From Variovorax paradoxus (GTDB lineage: Bacteria > Pseudomonadota > Gammaproteobacteria > Burkholderiales > Burkholderiaceae_C), in contig NZ_JAGGNV010000027.1 of NCBI RefSeq assembly GCF_018614955.1, positions 124,001 to 188,000 on the forward strand: 64,000 nucleotides of DNA, in the 5' to 3' direction. Both the position numbers and the translations under genes were made by a program. The stretch's first letter is position 1; each line of letters opens with the position of its first letter. A model generated the notes under the pieces. The model was not told the origin of the DNA, did not search any database, and saw nothing but the letters and a program-made list of their open reading frames with translations. Of the stretch, positions 32,537 to 41,305 are shown piece by piece.

Positions 32537-34954
32537 ATGAACAAGCCCCTCGATCCCGCATTGCTGCAATCGACCGAAGCCTTTGCCGACTACCTGAAGA
32601 ACACCGCCGCGCGCATCGATGCGCGCGCCGAGGCCAAGGCGCACGACGACGGTGCGCGCGTCGGCATCAGCCGGCCGCACGAATCGGCCCACCTGCACGT
32701 GGCCGGCGAGGCCACCTACATCGATGACATCCCCGAACTCGCGGGCACGCTGCATTGCGCGCTGGGGCTGTCGCCGGTCGCCAACGGCCGGCTCAAGAAC
32801 ATGAATCTGGAGGCCATCTGCGCCATGCCCGGCGTGGTGGCGGTGCTGACCGCGGCCGACATCCCGGGCAGCAACGACTGCGGCTCGATCATCCACGACG
32901 ACCCGATCCTCTGCAGCGGCGACATCCGCTACCTGGGCCAGCCCGTGTTCGCCGTGATCGCCGAGTCGCGCGATGCCGCCCGCCGCGCCGCGGCCCGCGC
33001 CAGGGACGCGCTGGACATCGAGGCCGCGCCGCCCGTGATCACGCCGCAGCAGGCGCACGAGAAGGGCCAGTACGTGCTGCCGCCGATGCACCTGGTGCGC
33101 AGCACGAACGAGGGCGGCGCCCGGGCCGCGATCGCGAAGGCGCCGCACCGGCTCAAGGCCACGCTCGACGTCGGCGGGCAGGAGCAGTTCTACCTCGAAG
33201 GCCAGATCAGCTACGCGATCCCGAAGGAGGGCGGCACGATGCACGTGCACTGCTCGACCCAGCACCCGAGCGAGATGCAGCACCTGGTGGCGCACGCGCT
33301 GCACCTGCATGCGAACGAGGTGCACGTCGAATGCCGGCGCATGGGCGGCGGATTCGGCGGCAAGGAGTCGCAGTCGGCGCTGTTCGCCTGCGTGGCGGCA
33401 GTGGCGGCCAACAAGCTGCAGCGCCCCGTCAAGCTCCGGCTCGACCGCGACGACGATTTCCTGATCACCGGCCGGCGCCACTGCTTCTGGTACGAATACG
33501 AAGTCGGCTACGACGACGAGGGCCGCATCCTGGGCGCCGAGATCTCGATGGTTTCGCGCGCCGGCCACTCCGCCGATCTCTCGGGCCCGGTGATGACGCG
33601 GGCGCTGTGCCACTTCGACAACGCCTACTGGCTGCCCGACGTGGCGATGCACGGCTATTCGGGCCGCACCAACACGCAGAGCAACACGGCGTTTCGCGGT
33701 TTCGGCGGCCCGCAGGGCGCGATCGCGGTCGAGAACATCCTCGACAGCGTGGCGCGCGAGCTGGGCCGCGACCCGCTCGACGTGCGGCGCATCAACTTCT
33801 ACGGCAAGACGGAGAACAACGTCACGCCCTATGGGCAGGTGGTCAGCGACAACATCATTCACGAGCTGGTGGCCGAGCTCGAAGGCGCGAGCGGCTACCG
33901 CGCGCGGCGCGAGGAGATCGCGGCCTTCAATGCGAAGAGCCCGGTGCTCAAGCGCGGCATCGCGCTGGCGCCGCTGAAGTTCGGCATCTCCTTCAACGTC
34001 AAGCACTTCAACCAGGCCGGCGCGCTGGTCCACGTCTACACCGACGGCTCGATCCTCGTGAACCATGGCGGCACCGAGATGGGGCAGGGGCTCAACACCA
34101 AGGTGGCGCAGGTGGTGGCGCACGAACTCGGCGTGAGCTTCGAGAGCGTGCGCGTCACCGCCACCGACACGCAGAAGGTGGCCAACACCTCGGCCACTGC
34201 CGCATCGACCGGCGCCGACCTCAACGGCAAGGCCGCGCAGGACGCCGCGCGCCAGATCCGCGATCGCCTGGCCGCCTGCGCCGCGGCTCGCCACGGGGGC
34301 GAGGCGAGCGCGGTGCGCTTCGCCAACGACCAGGTCGAAGTCAACGGCCGCTCGCTGTCGTTCAGCACGGTGGTCGGCGAGGCCTACCTCGACCGCGTGC
34401 AGCTCTGGTCCGATGGCTTCTACGCCACGCCGGGCCTCAGCTGGGACAAGGACCGGATGCAAGGACGCCCCTTCTTCTACTACGCCTACGGCGCTGCCGT
34501 GAGCGAGGTGATCGTCGACACGCTCACGGGCGAATGGAAGCTGCTGCGCGCCGACATCCTGCACGACGCCGGCAAGTCGCTGAACCCGGCCGTCGACATC
34601 GGCCAGGTGGAAGGCGCCTTCATCCAGGGCATGGGCTGGCTCACGACCGAGGAGCTGGTGTGGCATCCGAAGACCGGCCTGCTGACCACCCACGCGCCCA
34701 GCACCTACAAGATCCCGACGGCCAACGACTGCCCGCCGGTCTTCAACGTGCGCCTGTTCGAGGGCCAGAACTTCGAGGACTCGATCCACCGCAGCAAGGC
34801 GGTCGGCGAGCCGCCCTTGCTCCTGCCGTTCTCGGTGTTCTTCGCGATCCGCGATGCCGTGTCGGCCGTAGGTGCGCACAAGGCGGACCCGCCGCTGACC
34901 GCGCCGGCCACCAGCGAGGCCATCCTTCGTGCGATCACCGCCGTGCAGGCCTGA
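32537..34954 (+). CDS. xdhB: xanthine dehydrogenase molybdenum subunit
   Basis: An 805-residue molybdopterin subunit. Signature stretches occur in order: GEATYIDDIPE, MGGGFGGKESQ, the FRGFGGPQG loop, GTEMGQGLNTKVAQVVAHEL and the catalytic glutamate region SKAVGEPPLLLPFSV near residue 755. It completes the heterodimer with XdhA; the maturation factor XdhC is not in this window. Downstream, 20 bp on, a repeat-containing short frame leads into a LysR gene. Confidence 0.96.
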   Translation: MNKPLDPALLQSTEAFADYLKNTAARIDARAEAKAHDDGARVGISRPHESAHLHVAGEATYIDDIPELAGTLHCALGLSPVANGRLKNMNLEAICAMPGVVAVLTAADIPGSNDCGSIIHDDPILCSGDIRYLGQPVFAVIAESRDAARRAAARARDALDIEAAPPVITPQQAHEKGQYVLPPMHLVRSTNEGGARAAIAKAPHRLKATLDVGGQEQFYLEGQISYAIPKEGGTMHVHCSTQHPSEMQHLVAHALHLHANEVHVECRRMGGGFGGKESQSALFACVAAVAANKLQRPVKLRLDRDDDFLITGRRHCFWYEYEVGYDDEGRILGAEISMVSRAGHSADLSGPVMTRALCHFDNAYWLPDVAMHGYSGRTNTQSNTAFRGFGGPQGAIAVENILDSVARELGRDPLDVRRINFYGKTENNVTPYGQVVSDNIIHELVAELEGASGYRARREEIAAFNAKSPVLKRGIALAPLKFGISFNVKHFNQAGALVHVYTDGSILVNHGGTEMGQGLNTKVAQVVAHELGVSFESVRVTATDTQKVANTSATAASTGADLNGKAAQDAARQIRDRLAACAAARHGGEASAVRFANDQVEVNGRSLSFSTVVGEAYLDRVQLWSDGFYATPGLSWDKDRMQGRPFFYYAYGAAVSEVIVDTLTGEWKLLRADILHDAGKSLNPAVDIGQVEGAFIQGMGWLTTEELVWHPKTGLLTTHAPSTYKIPTANDCPPVFNVRLFEGQNFEDSIHRSKAVGEPPLLLPFSVFFAIRDAVSAVGAHKADPPLTAPATSEAILRAITAVQA

Positions 34955-34974
34955 CGGCACGTAGACTTTGGAGG

Positions 34975-35118
34975 ATGCATGAAGCCCTCGCAACGCCCTC
35001 CCTCTCCATCTCCTTCGTGGAACACCGCGGAACCGGCTTTGCCGGGCCGCTGGTGTTGCCCCCGGAAGGGGGTTGGCGAAGCGACACGAAGTGCGCGAAG
35101 CCTGGGGGTGAGCCATGA
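34975..35118 (+). CDS. short ORF across a palindromic repeat, coupled to the LysR gene
   Basis: A 47-residue frame starts at ATG 34975 and its TGA (35116-35118) overlaps the LysR start as ATGA. More than half of it is repeat copy A read backwards (GFAGPLVLPPEGGWRSDTK). Translation through it would end exactly on the next start codon. Only a poorly spaced GGAGG lies before the ATG. Whether the peptide is made is unknown. Confidence 0.3.
   Translation: MHEALATPSLSISFVEHRGTGFAGPLVLPPEGGWRSDTKCAKPGGEP
35029..35108 (-). repeat. Comamonadaceae-type palindromic intergenic repeat, copy A
   Basis: On the minus strand it has CACTTCGTGTCGCTTCG, a CCCCC-TTCC-GGGGG stem and GGCCCGGCAAAGCCGG, the same order as copies B (40251) and C (42490). 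The repeat is inverted relative to B and C and abuts the LysR gene, whose ribosome binding site (GGGGGTGA) is the repeat edge. Confidence 0.75.
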
Positions 35119-36056
35119 ACCTGGACAAGATCGACCTCCACCTCATTCGGGTTCTACATACCGTGTTGACCGACCGCAGCGTCTCGCGCGCCGCCATCCG
35201 CCTGGGCATGTACCAGCCCGCAGTCTCCGCAGCGCTGAAGCGGCTGCGCGAGCTCTCGGGCGACCCATTGCTGGTGCGCTCGGGCTCGGGCATGGTGCCG
35301 ACCGACGCGGGGCTGCGCATGATCGATCCGGCCGCGAGCATCCTGCGCGCCGCGGAGATGCTGTTCTCCGATGCGCGCGGCTTCGATCCGCAGACCGCCT
35401 CCACCACCTTCCGCATCGCGGCCAGCGACTACCTCGACCCTCTATTCCTGCCGATGCTGGTGGCGCAGGTCAAGGCGCAGGCGCCGCTGTGCCACATCGA
35501 GATCCACTCGCTCTCGTCCGACTCGGACTACCACGCGCACCTCTCGCTCGGCCAGGTCGACCTGGTGATCGGCAACTGGCTCAAGCCGCCGGAAGACCTG
35601 CACATGGCGCGGCTCTTCGCCGACGACATCGTCTCGCTGGTCAACAAGGACCATCCGGCGGTGCGCCGCGGCTGGGAGCTCGAGACCTGGCTCGCGGCCG
35701 AGCATGTGGCGCCGACGCCCATGCACCCCGGCGCGCGCGGCATCATCGACCAGATGCTCGACGAGCTGGGCCGGCAGCGCAACATCACGGCGCGTTGCGC
35801 GCACTTCAGCCTGATCCCGGACATGGTGGCCTCGAGCCTGCTGGTGCTCACCACCGGCCGCCAGTACTGCGAGCGTTTCGTCGACCGGCTGCCGGTCGCG
35901 ATCCTCGAGTGCCCGATCGCGCTGCCGCGCCTCATGTACTACCAGCTCTGGCATGAGCGCACCCATTCCTCGAGCTCCGCGCGCTGGCTGCGCGAGCGCA
36001 CCAAAGCCGTGGCGGCCTCGCTGAGGCCGTCGCTTCCTCCTGCCGGCTCCGGTTAG
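35115..36056 (+). CDS. LysR family regulator in the purine region
   Basis: A 313-residue LysR-type regulator: IDLHLIRVLHTVLTDRSVSR, then LGMYQPAVSAALKRLRELSG (helix-turn-helix), and an effector domain with FRIAASDYLDPLFLPMLVAQ and LGQVDLVIGNWL. It lies between xdhAB and the purine permease and is the natural candidate for controlling them; the effector would be a purine or urate (inference). The start sits on the end of a palindromic repeat. Confidence 0.9.
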   Translation: MNLDKIDLHLIRVLHTVLTDRSVSRAAIRLGMYQPAVSAALKRLRELSGDPLLVRSGSGMVPTDAGLRMIDPAASILRAAEMLFSDARGFDPQTASTTFRIAASDYLDPLFLPMLVAQVKAQAPLCHIEIHSLSSDSDYHAHLSLGQVDLVIGNWLKPPEDLHMARLFADDIVSLVNKDHPAVRRGWELETWLAAEHVAPTPMHPGARGIIDQMLDELGRQRNITARCAHFSLIPDMVASSLLVLTTGRQYCERFVDRLPVAILECPIALPRLMYYQLWHERTHSSSSARWLRERTKAVAASLRPSLPPAGSG

Positions 36057-36132
36057 GCAGTTTTTTTCCACTCGCGCAGGGCGTCGCGACTTCGACCCAC
36101 GCCATCTACAGAAGAGAGACGGAGACAACGCG

Positions 36133-37497
36133 ATGAACCGCACACAACAGATGCTCGACATCAGCGAGCACGACACCAGCTCTGCACCCCCGACCACCGG
36201 CTGGGCCGAGCGCATGTTCAAGCTCAAGGAGCACAACACGACGGTGCGCACCGAGCTGGTGGCAGGCCTCACGACCTTCCTGACGATGGCCTACATCATC
36301 TTCGTCAACCCGTCGATCCTCGGCGATGCGGGCATGCCGAAAGACGCGGTGTTCGTCGCCACCTGCCTCATTGCCGCGCTCGGCACAGCGATCATGGCGC
36401 TCTACGCCAACTACCCGATCGCGCTCGCGCCCGGCATGGGGCTCAACGCCTACTTCGCCTACGTGGTGGTGCTGCAGATGGGCTTCACCTGGCAGGCGGC
36501 GCTGGGCGCGGTCTTCGTCTCGGGCTGCCTGTTCCTGCTGGTCACGGTGTTCCGCCTGCGCGAGCTGATCATCCGCGGCATCCCGCAGTCGATACGCCTG
36601 GCGATCACGGTCGGCATCGGGCTCTTCCTCGCGATCATCGCGCTCAAGAGCGCGGGCATCGTGGCGCCGTCGAAGGCCACCTACATCACGCTGGGCGACC
36701 TGCACACGCCGCAGGTGGTGCTGGCGACGCTGGGCTTCTTCACGATCGTGGTGCTCGACCGGCTCAAGGTGCCCGGCGCGATCCTGATCGGCATCATCGC
36801 GGTGACGGTGCTGTCCTTCTTCTTCGGCGGCAACACCTTCCACGGCGTGTTCTCGGCGCCGCCCTCGATCGCGCCCACCTTCCTGCAGCTGGACATCAAG
36901 TCGGCGCTCTCGGGCGGCATCCTGAACGTGATCCTGGTCTTCTTCCTGGTCGAGCTCTTCGACGCCACCGGCACGCTGATGGGCGTGGCGCGGCGCGCCG
37001 GCCTGCTGGTGCCGGGCAAGATGGACCGGCTCAACAAGTCGCTCCTGGCCGACAGCGGCGCGATCTTCGCGGGCTCGCTGCTCGGCACCTCGAGCACCAC
37101 GGCCTATGTGGAAAGCGCGGCCGGCGTGCAGGCCGGCGGCCGCACCGGGCTCACCTCGCTCACGGTGGCGGTCCTGTTCCTGGCGGCGCTGGTGATCTCG
37201 CCGCTGGCCGGCTCGGTGCCGGCCTACGCGACCGCGCCGGCACTCTTCTTCGTGGCCTGTTTGATGCTTAGGGACATCACCGAACTCGATTGGGACGACA
37301 CGACCGAGGTGATCCCGGCCGCCGTCACGGCGCTGGCGATGCCTTTCACGTACTCGATCGCCAACGGCCTGGCCTTCGGCTTCATCACCTATGCGGTGCT
37401 CAAGCTGTTCACCGGCCGCGCCAGGCAGGTGCACTGGATGGTGTGGCTGATCGGCGGCGTGTTCCTTTTCAAGTTCATCTACATAGGCGGACACTGA
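36133..37497 (+). CDS. NCS2 family purine permease (AdeQ/GhxP-like)
   Basis: A 454-residue permease with about 13 membrane spans of the hypoxanthine/guanine/adenine branch of NCS2/AzgA. Typical parts: TVRTELVAGLTTFLTMAYII near residues 37-56, ALAPGMGLNAYFAYVVVLQM, the FFLVELFDATGTLMGVARRA segment near 275 with its substrate/proton Glu and Asp, and SSTTAYVESAAGVQAGGRTG. It takes up purine bases by proton symport. It precedes the ABC transporter genes by 66 bp. Confidence 0.93.
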   Translation: MNRTQQMLDISEHDTSSAPPTTGWAERMFKLKEHNTTVRTELVAGLTTFLTMAYIIFVNPSILGDAGMPKDAVFVATCLIAALGTAIMALYANYPIALAPGMGLNAYFAYVVVLQMGFTWQAALGAVFVSGCLFLLVTVFRLRELIIRGIPQSIRLAITVGIGLFLAIIALKSAGIVAPSKATYITLGDLHTPQVVLATLGFFTIVVLDRLKVPGAILIGIIAVTVLSFFFGGNTFHGVFSAPPSIAPTFLQLDIKSALSGGILNVILVFFLVELFDATGTLMGVARRAGLLVPGKMDRLNKSLLADSGAIFAGSLLGTSSTTAYVESAAGVQAGGRTGLTSLTVAVLFLAALVISPLAGSVPAYATAPALFFVACLMLRDITELDWDDTTEVIPAAVTALAMPFTYSIANGLAFGFITYAVLKLFTGRARQVHWMVWLIGGVFLFKFIYIGGH

Positions 37498-37563
37498 CGA
37501 AAATACGGCGATCGTCCGAGGGGACGATTCAGGGCAACAACAACCCACAGGCCAGGCACAGGC

Positions 37564-39096
37564 ATGACAATCCAAAGACTCCAACTCGCGCACATCACCA
37601 AGCGCTATCCCGCGGTCGTCGCCAACAGCGACGTCTCGCTCACGGTGGCCCCGGGCGAAACCCACGCCGTGCTCGGCGAGAACGGCGCCGGCAAGTCCAC
37701 GCTGATGAAGATCATCTACGGCTCGGTGAAGCCTGATGACGGCGTGCTGACGTTTGACGGCCAAGTCGTAAGTCCACGCAACCCGCAACAGGCGAGGGCG
37801 CTGGGCATCAGCATGGTGTTCCAGCACTTCAGCCTGTTCGACACGCTCACCGTGGCCGAGAACGTCTGGCTCGGGCTGGACAAGAGCCTGGCGCTGGCCG
37901 AGGTGACGCACCGCATCACGGCCAAGGCGAGCGAGTACGGCCTGGACATCGATCCGTCGCGGCCGGTGCATACGCTCTCGGTCGGCGAGATGCAGCGGGT
38001 CGAGATCATCCGCGCACTGCTCACCGACCCCAAGCTCCTGATCCTCGACGAGCCCACCTCGGTGCTGACGCCGCAGGCGGTGCAGAAGCTCTTCGTGGTG
38101 CTGAAGAAGCTGGCCTCCGAAGGCTGCAGCATCCTCTACATCAGCCACAAGCTGCACGAGATCCGCGAGCTCTGCACCGCCTGCACCGTGCTGCGCGGCG
38201 GCAAGGTCACGGGCGTGTGCAACCCGCAGAACGAAAGCAACGAGTCGCTCTCGCGCCTGATGATCGGCGCGGAGCCGCCGCCCCTCACGCACCGGCCGGT
38301 GCATGCCGGCGCGGTGGCCTTGCGGGTCAAGGGCCTGACGCTGGCGCGCGAAGACCAGTTCGGCGTCGACCTCGAGGGCATCTCGCTCGACGTGCGCGCC
38401 GGCGAAGTGGTGGGCATCGCGGGCGTGTCGGGCAACGGCCAGAAAGAGCTGCTCTATGCGCTTTCCGGCGAGGACACGCGCGCCCAGGCGCCGATGATCG
38501 AGGTCTTCGGCAAGGCGGCCGCGCACTTCAGGCCGCGCAAGCGGCGCGCGCTGGGCCTGCATTTCGTGCCCGAGGAAAGACTGGGCCGCGGCGCGGTGCC
38601 GACGCTGAGCCTCGCGCACAACATGCTGCTCACGCGCAGCAACGCGGTCGGCAAGGGCGGCTGGATCCGCACCGGTGCGCTGCAGCAGCATGCCGGCGAG
38701 ATCATCCGGCGCTTCAACGTCAAGGCCGGCGGGCCTGGCGCCGCGGCGCGCTCGCTCTCGGGCGGCAACCTGCAGAAGTTCATCGTCGGGCGCGAGATCG
38801 ATGCCAACCCCAAGATCTTCGTCGTCTCGCAGCCGACCTGGGGCGTGGACGTGGGCGCCGCGGCACTGATCCGCGGCGAGATCCTGGCGCTGCGCGACGC
38901 CGGCTGCGCGGTGCTGGTGGTGAGCGAGGAGCTCGACGAATTGTTCGAGATCAGCGACCGGCTGCACGTGATCGCCAAGGGCCGGCTCTCGCCCTCGATT
39001 GATCGCGCGGCGGCCACGGTGCCGCAGATCGGCGAATGGATGAGCGGCCTGTGGAATGCCCCCCAGGCTGCAGCGAAGGAGGTGGCCCATGCTTAA
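37564..39096 (+). CDS. nucleoside/purine-type ABC transporter ATPase (two ABC domains)
   Basis: A 510-residue tandem ATPase. Domain 1: GENGAGKST near residue 40, LSVGEMQRVEI, LILDEPTSVL. Domain 2: GVSGNGQKELL (a degenerate Walker A), LSGGNLQKFIVGRE and VVSQPTWGVDVGAA, where the usual catalytic Glu of Walker B is Gln: a consensus/degenerate pair as in RbsA- and NupA-like nucleoside ATPases. It drives the two permeases and BMP-type binding proteins. It overlaps the first permease by 8 bp. Confidence 0.94.
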   Translation: MTIQRLQLAHITKRYPAVVANSDVSLTVAPGETHAVLGENGAGKSTLMKIIYGSVKPDDGVLTFDGQVVSPRNPQQARALGISMVFQHFSLFDTLTVAENVWLGLDKSLALAEVTHRITAKASEYGLDIDPSRPVHTLSVGEMQRVEIIRALLTDPKLLILDEPTSVLTPQAVQKLFVVLKKLASEGCSILYISHKLHEIRELCTACTVLRGGKVTGVCNPQNESNESLSRLMIGAEPPPLTHRPVHAGAVALRVKGLTLAREDQFGVDLEGISLDVRAGEVVGIAGVSGNGQKELLYALSGEDTRAQAPMIEVFGKAAAHFRPRKRRALGLHFVPEERLGRGAVPTLSLAHNMLLTRSNAVGKGGWIRTGALQQHAGEIIRRFNVKAGGPGAAARSLSGGNLQKFIVGREIDANPKIFVVSQPTWGVDVGAAALIRGEILALRDAGCAVLVVSEELDELFEISDRLHVIAKGRLSPSIDRAAATVPQIGEWMSGLWNAPQAAAKEVAHA

Positions 39097-40243
39097 GCTC
39101 GAACCCCGCCCGCAGCTCTCGCGCTTCTGGAGCTACGGCTCGCCGATCCTGGCGCTGCTCATCACGGTGCTGATCGGCATGGTGCTCTTCGCGCTGCTGG
39201 GCAAGGACCCGGTGAAGGGCCTTGCGGTCTTCTTCTGGGAGCCGATCAAGAGCGGGTATGCGCTCGGCGAGCTGATGGTGAAGGCGACGCCGCTGCTCAT
39301 CATCGCGCTCGGGCTGGCCGTGTGCTTCCGCTCCAACGTGTGGAACATCGGCGCCGAAGGGCAGTTCGTGTTCGGCGCCATCGCCGCCGGCGGCGTGGCA
39401 CTCTTGGCCGACAAGACCACGGGCTCGTGGATCGTGGCTGCGATCCTTGTGGCCGGCATTGCAGGCGGCATGGTCTGGGCCGGCATCGTCGCCTTCCTGC
39501 GCGACAAGTTCAACGCCAACGAGATCCTCGTGAGCCTGATGCTGGTCTATGTCGCGACGCTGCTCCTGGGCTACATGGTCTACGGGCCCTGGAAAGACCC
39601 GATGGGCTACAACTTCCCGCAGACCAAGACCTTCGAGGCGGTGACGCAGATCCCGCGGCTCATGAAGGGCTCGCGCGTGAGCATCGGCCTGGTCATCGCG
39701 CTGATCGGCGCGGCCGCCTTGTGGGTGTTCCTGTTCCGCACGCGCTCGGGCTTTGCGCAGCAGGTCGGCGGGCTGGCGCCGGCAGCCGCGCGCTATGCCG
39801 GCTTCTCGGCGCGGCGCGCGGTGTGGATCGCGCTGCTCACCTCGGGCGGCGCGGCCGGCCTCGCCGGCGCGCTCGAAGTGGCAGGCCCGATCGGCCAGCT
39901 CACGCCCTACGTGCCGGCGGGCTACGGCTTCGCCGCGATCATCGTGGCCTTCGTCGGCCGGCTGCATCCGGTGGGCATGATCTTCTCGGCCATTCTGATG
40001 AGCATGTTCTACATCGGCGGCGAGCTCGCGCAGTCGCGCCTGGGCCTGCCCAAGTCGTTGACCGGCGTGTTCCAGGGCTTGCTGCTCTTCACGCTGCTCG
40101 CCTGCGACACGCTGATCGCCTATCGCATCCGGCGCAAGGCGGCGCAGAAGCCGGTGGCTGCGCCGGCCGGCACGTCGTCGCTGCAGGCCAGCACGCCGCT
40201 CACCGCACCCACCGTCGTTCAAGCCACCGAAGGAGCGATTTAA
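39089..40243 (+). CDS. nucleoside/purine-type ABC permease 1
   Basis: A 384-residue permease of the branched-chain/BPD_transp_2 class with about ten membrane spans: SRFWSYGSPILALLITVLIG, GLAVCFRSNVWNIGAEGQFV, the EILVSLMLVYVATLLLGYMV segment and FVGRLHPVGMIFSAILMSMF. It has a proline/threonine-rich cytosolic tail. The start ATG 39089 follows GGAGG. Its stop (TAATG) overlaps the short repeat-encoded frame. Confidence 0.93.
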   Translation: MLKLEPRPQLSRFWSYGSPILALLITVLIGMVLFALLGKDPVKGLAVFFWEPIKSGYALGELMVKATPLLIIALGLAVCFRSNVWNIGAEGQFVFGAIAAGGVALLADKTTGSWIVAAILVAGIAGGMVWAGIVAFLRDKFNANEILVSLMLVYVATLLLGYMVYGPWKDPMGYNFPQTKTFEAVTQIPRLMKGSRVSIGLVIALIGAAALWVFLFRTRSGFAQQVGGLAPAAARYAGFSARRAVWIALLTSGGAAGLAGALEVAGPIGQLTPYVPAGYGFAAIIVAFVGRLHPVGMIFSAILMSMFYIGGELAQSRLGLPKSLTGVFQGLLLFTLLACDTLIAYRIRRKAAQKPVAAPAGTSSLQASTPLTAPTVVQATEGAI

Positions 40244-40329
40244 TGAACCCCCACGCTCATCACTTCGTGTATTCGCTGCCCCCCGAGGGGGCCGATGCCT
40301 CCCTTGGGGCGGCCCGGCGGGAGGCATGA
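40243..40329 (+). CDS. short repeat-encoded ORF linking two permease genes
   Basis: A 28-residue frame (MNPHAHHFVYSLPPEGADAS...) starts on the last base of the permease-1 stop (TAATG), follows AGGAGCG, and stops as ATGA on the start of permease 2. Nearly all of it is palindromic repeat copy B. It keeps translation continuous from permease 1 to permease 2, so it may matter as a coupling device rather than as a peptide. Confidence 0.4.
   Translation: MNPHAHHFVYSLPPEGADASLGAARREA
40251..40324 (+). repeat. Comamonadaceae-type palindromic intergenic repeat, copy B
   Basis: It contains CACTTCGTGTATTCGCTG, the CCCCCC-GA-GGGGG stem and CCTTGGGGCGGCCCGGCGG, the last 19 bases being identical to copy C. 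It sits inside the ABC operon and supplies GGGAGG, the ribosome binding site of permease 2. Confidence 0.8.
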
Positions 40330-41249
40330 TGGAATCCTACGCACTCCTCCTAGGCTCCACGCTCAGTGCCGGCACCGTGCTCGCGATCGCGGCGCTGGGC
40401 CTCTTGATCAACGAGAAGGCCGGCATCGTGAACCTCGGCGCCGAGGGCATGATGCTGTGCGCCGCGATCGCCGGCTTCGCCACCGTGGTGGTCACGCACA
40501 ACAGCTGGCTCGGCTTTCTTGCCGGCGCCGCGGCCGGTGCATTGCTGGCGGCCTTCTTCGGCGTGCTGGTGATTTGGCTCAACACCAACCAGTACGCGAC
40601 CGGGCTCGCGCTGAGCCTGTTCGGTGTCGGCTTCTCGGCCTTCGCCGGCATCAACTTCGTGCAGGCCAAGCTGCCCGAGAGCACCAACTACGCGCTGCCG
40701 ATCCTGGGCGACATCCCGCTCATCGGGCCGGCCCTGTTCCGGCATCACCCGATGGTGTATTTCGCGGTTCTGCTGACCATCGGCCTCATCTGGTTCCTCT
40801 ACCGCACGCGCGCCGGGCTGGTGCTGCGCTCGGTCGGCGAGTCGCCCGAATCCTCGCATGCGCTGGGCTATCCGGTCCGGCGCATCCGCTTCCTGGCGGT
40901 GATTGCGGGCGGTGCGCTGTGCGGGCTCGCGGGCGCCTATTTGTCGACGGTCTACACGCCGCTGTGGGTCGAGGGCATGGTGGCAGGCCGCGGCTGGATC
41001 GCGCTGGCGCTCACCACCTTCGCGACCTGGAGGCCGGTGCGCGTGCTGCTCGGCGCCTACCTGTTCGGCGGCGTCTCGATGCTGGGTTTTCACCTGCAGA
41101 GCACGGGCGTCGACGTGCCCAGCCAGTTCCTGAGCATGCTGCAGTACATCGCGCCGATCGTGGTGCTGGCGCTGATCTCGCGCAACCCGGCTTTCATCCG
41201 CGTCAACATGCCGGCATCGATCGGGAAACCCTTCTACCCCGGCTCATAA
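40326..41249 (+). CDS. nucleoside/purine-type ABC permease 2
   Basis: A 307-residue permease with about eight to ten spans, partner of permease 1: LGSTLSAGTVLAIAALGLLI, INEKAGIVNLGAEGMMLCAA (the family's G-x-x-N-x-G-x-E-G loop), and YLSTVYTPLWVEGMVAGRGW near residues 208-227. Start is the first of two ATGs, four bases overlapping the repeat-encoded frame. It completes the transmembrane channel. Confidence 0.93.
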   Translation: MMESYALLLGSTLSAGTVLAIAALGLLINEKAGIVNLGAEGMMLCAAIAGFATVVVTHNSWLGFLAGAAAGALLAAFFGVLVIWLNTNQYATGLALSLFGVGFSAFAGINFVQAKLPESTNYALPILGDIPLIGPALFRHHPMVYFAVLLTIGLIWFLYRTRAGLVLRSVGESPESSHALGYPVRRIRFLAVIAGGALCGLAGAYLSTVYTPLWVEGMVAGRGWIALALTTFATWRPVRVLLGAYLFGGVSMLGFHLQSTGVDVPSQFLSMLQYIAPIVVLALISRNPAFIRVNMPASIGKPFYPGS

Positions 41250-41305
41250 TTGCGTTCCGTTTCGTTTTGTTTCTCTGCCAACCTGTCCTTTTGAGGATTT
41301 CGACA

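Noticed and set aside
36106..39090. 994-codon minus-strand open frame across the NCS2 permease and ABC ATPase genes
   Set aside because: It mirrors two intact known genes and has shadow composition (Arg, His, Gln-rich) without motifs.
39089..39096. 8-bp overlap of the ABC ATPase and permease 1 as a possible frameshift fusion
   Set aside because: Both proteins have normal ends and starts, and GGAGG precedes the permease ATG; it is an ordinary operon overlap.
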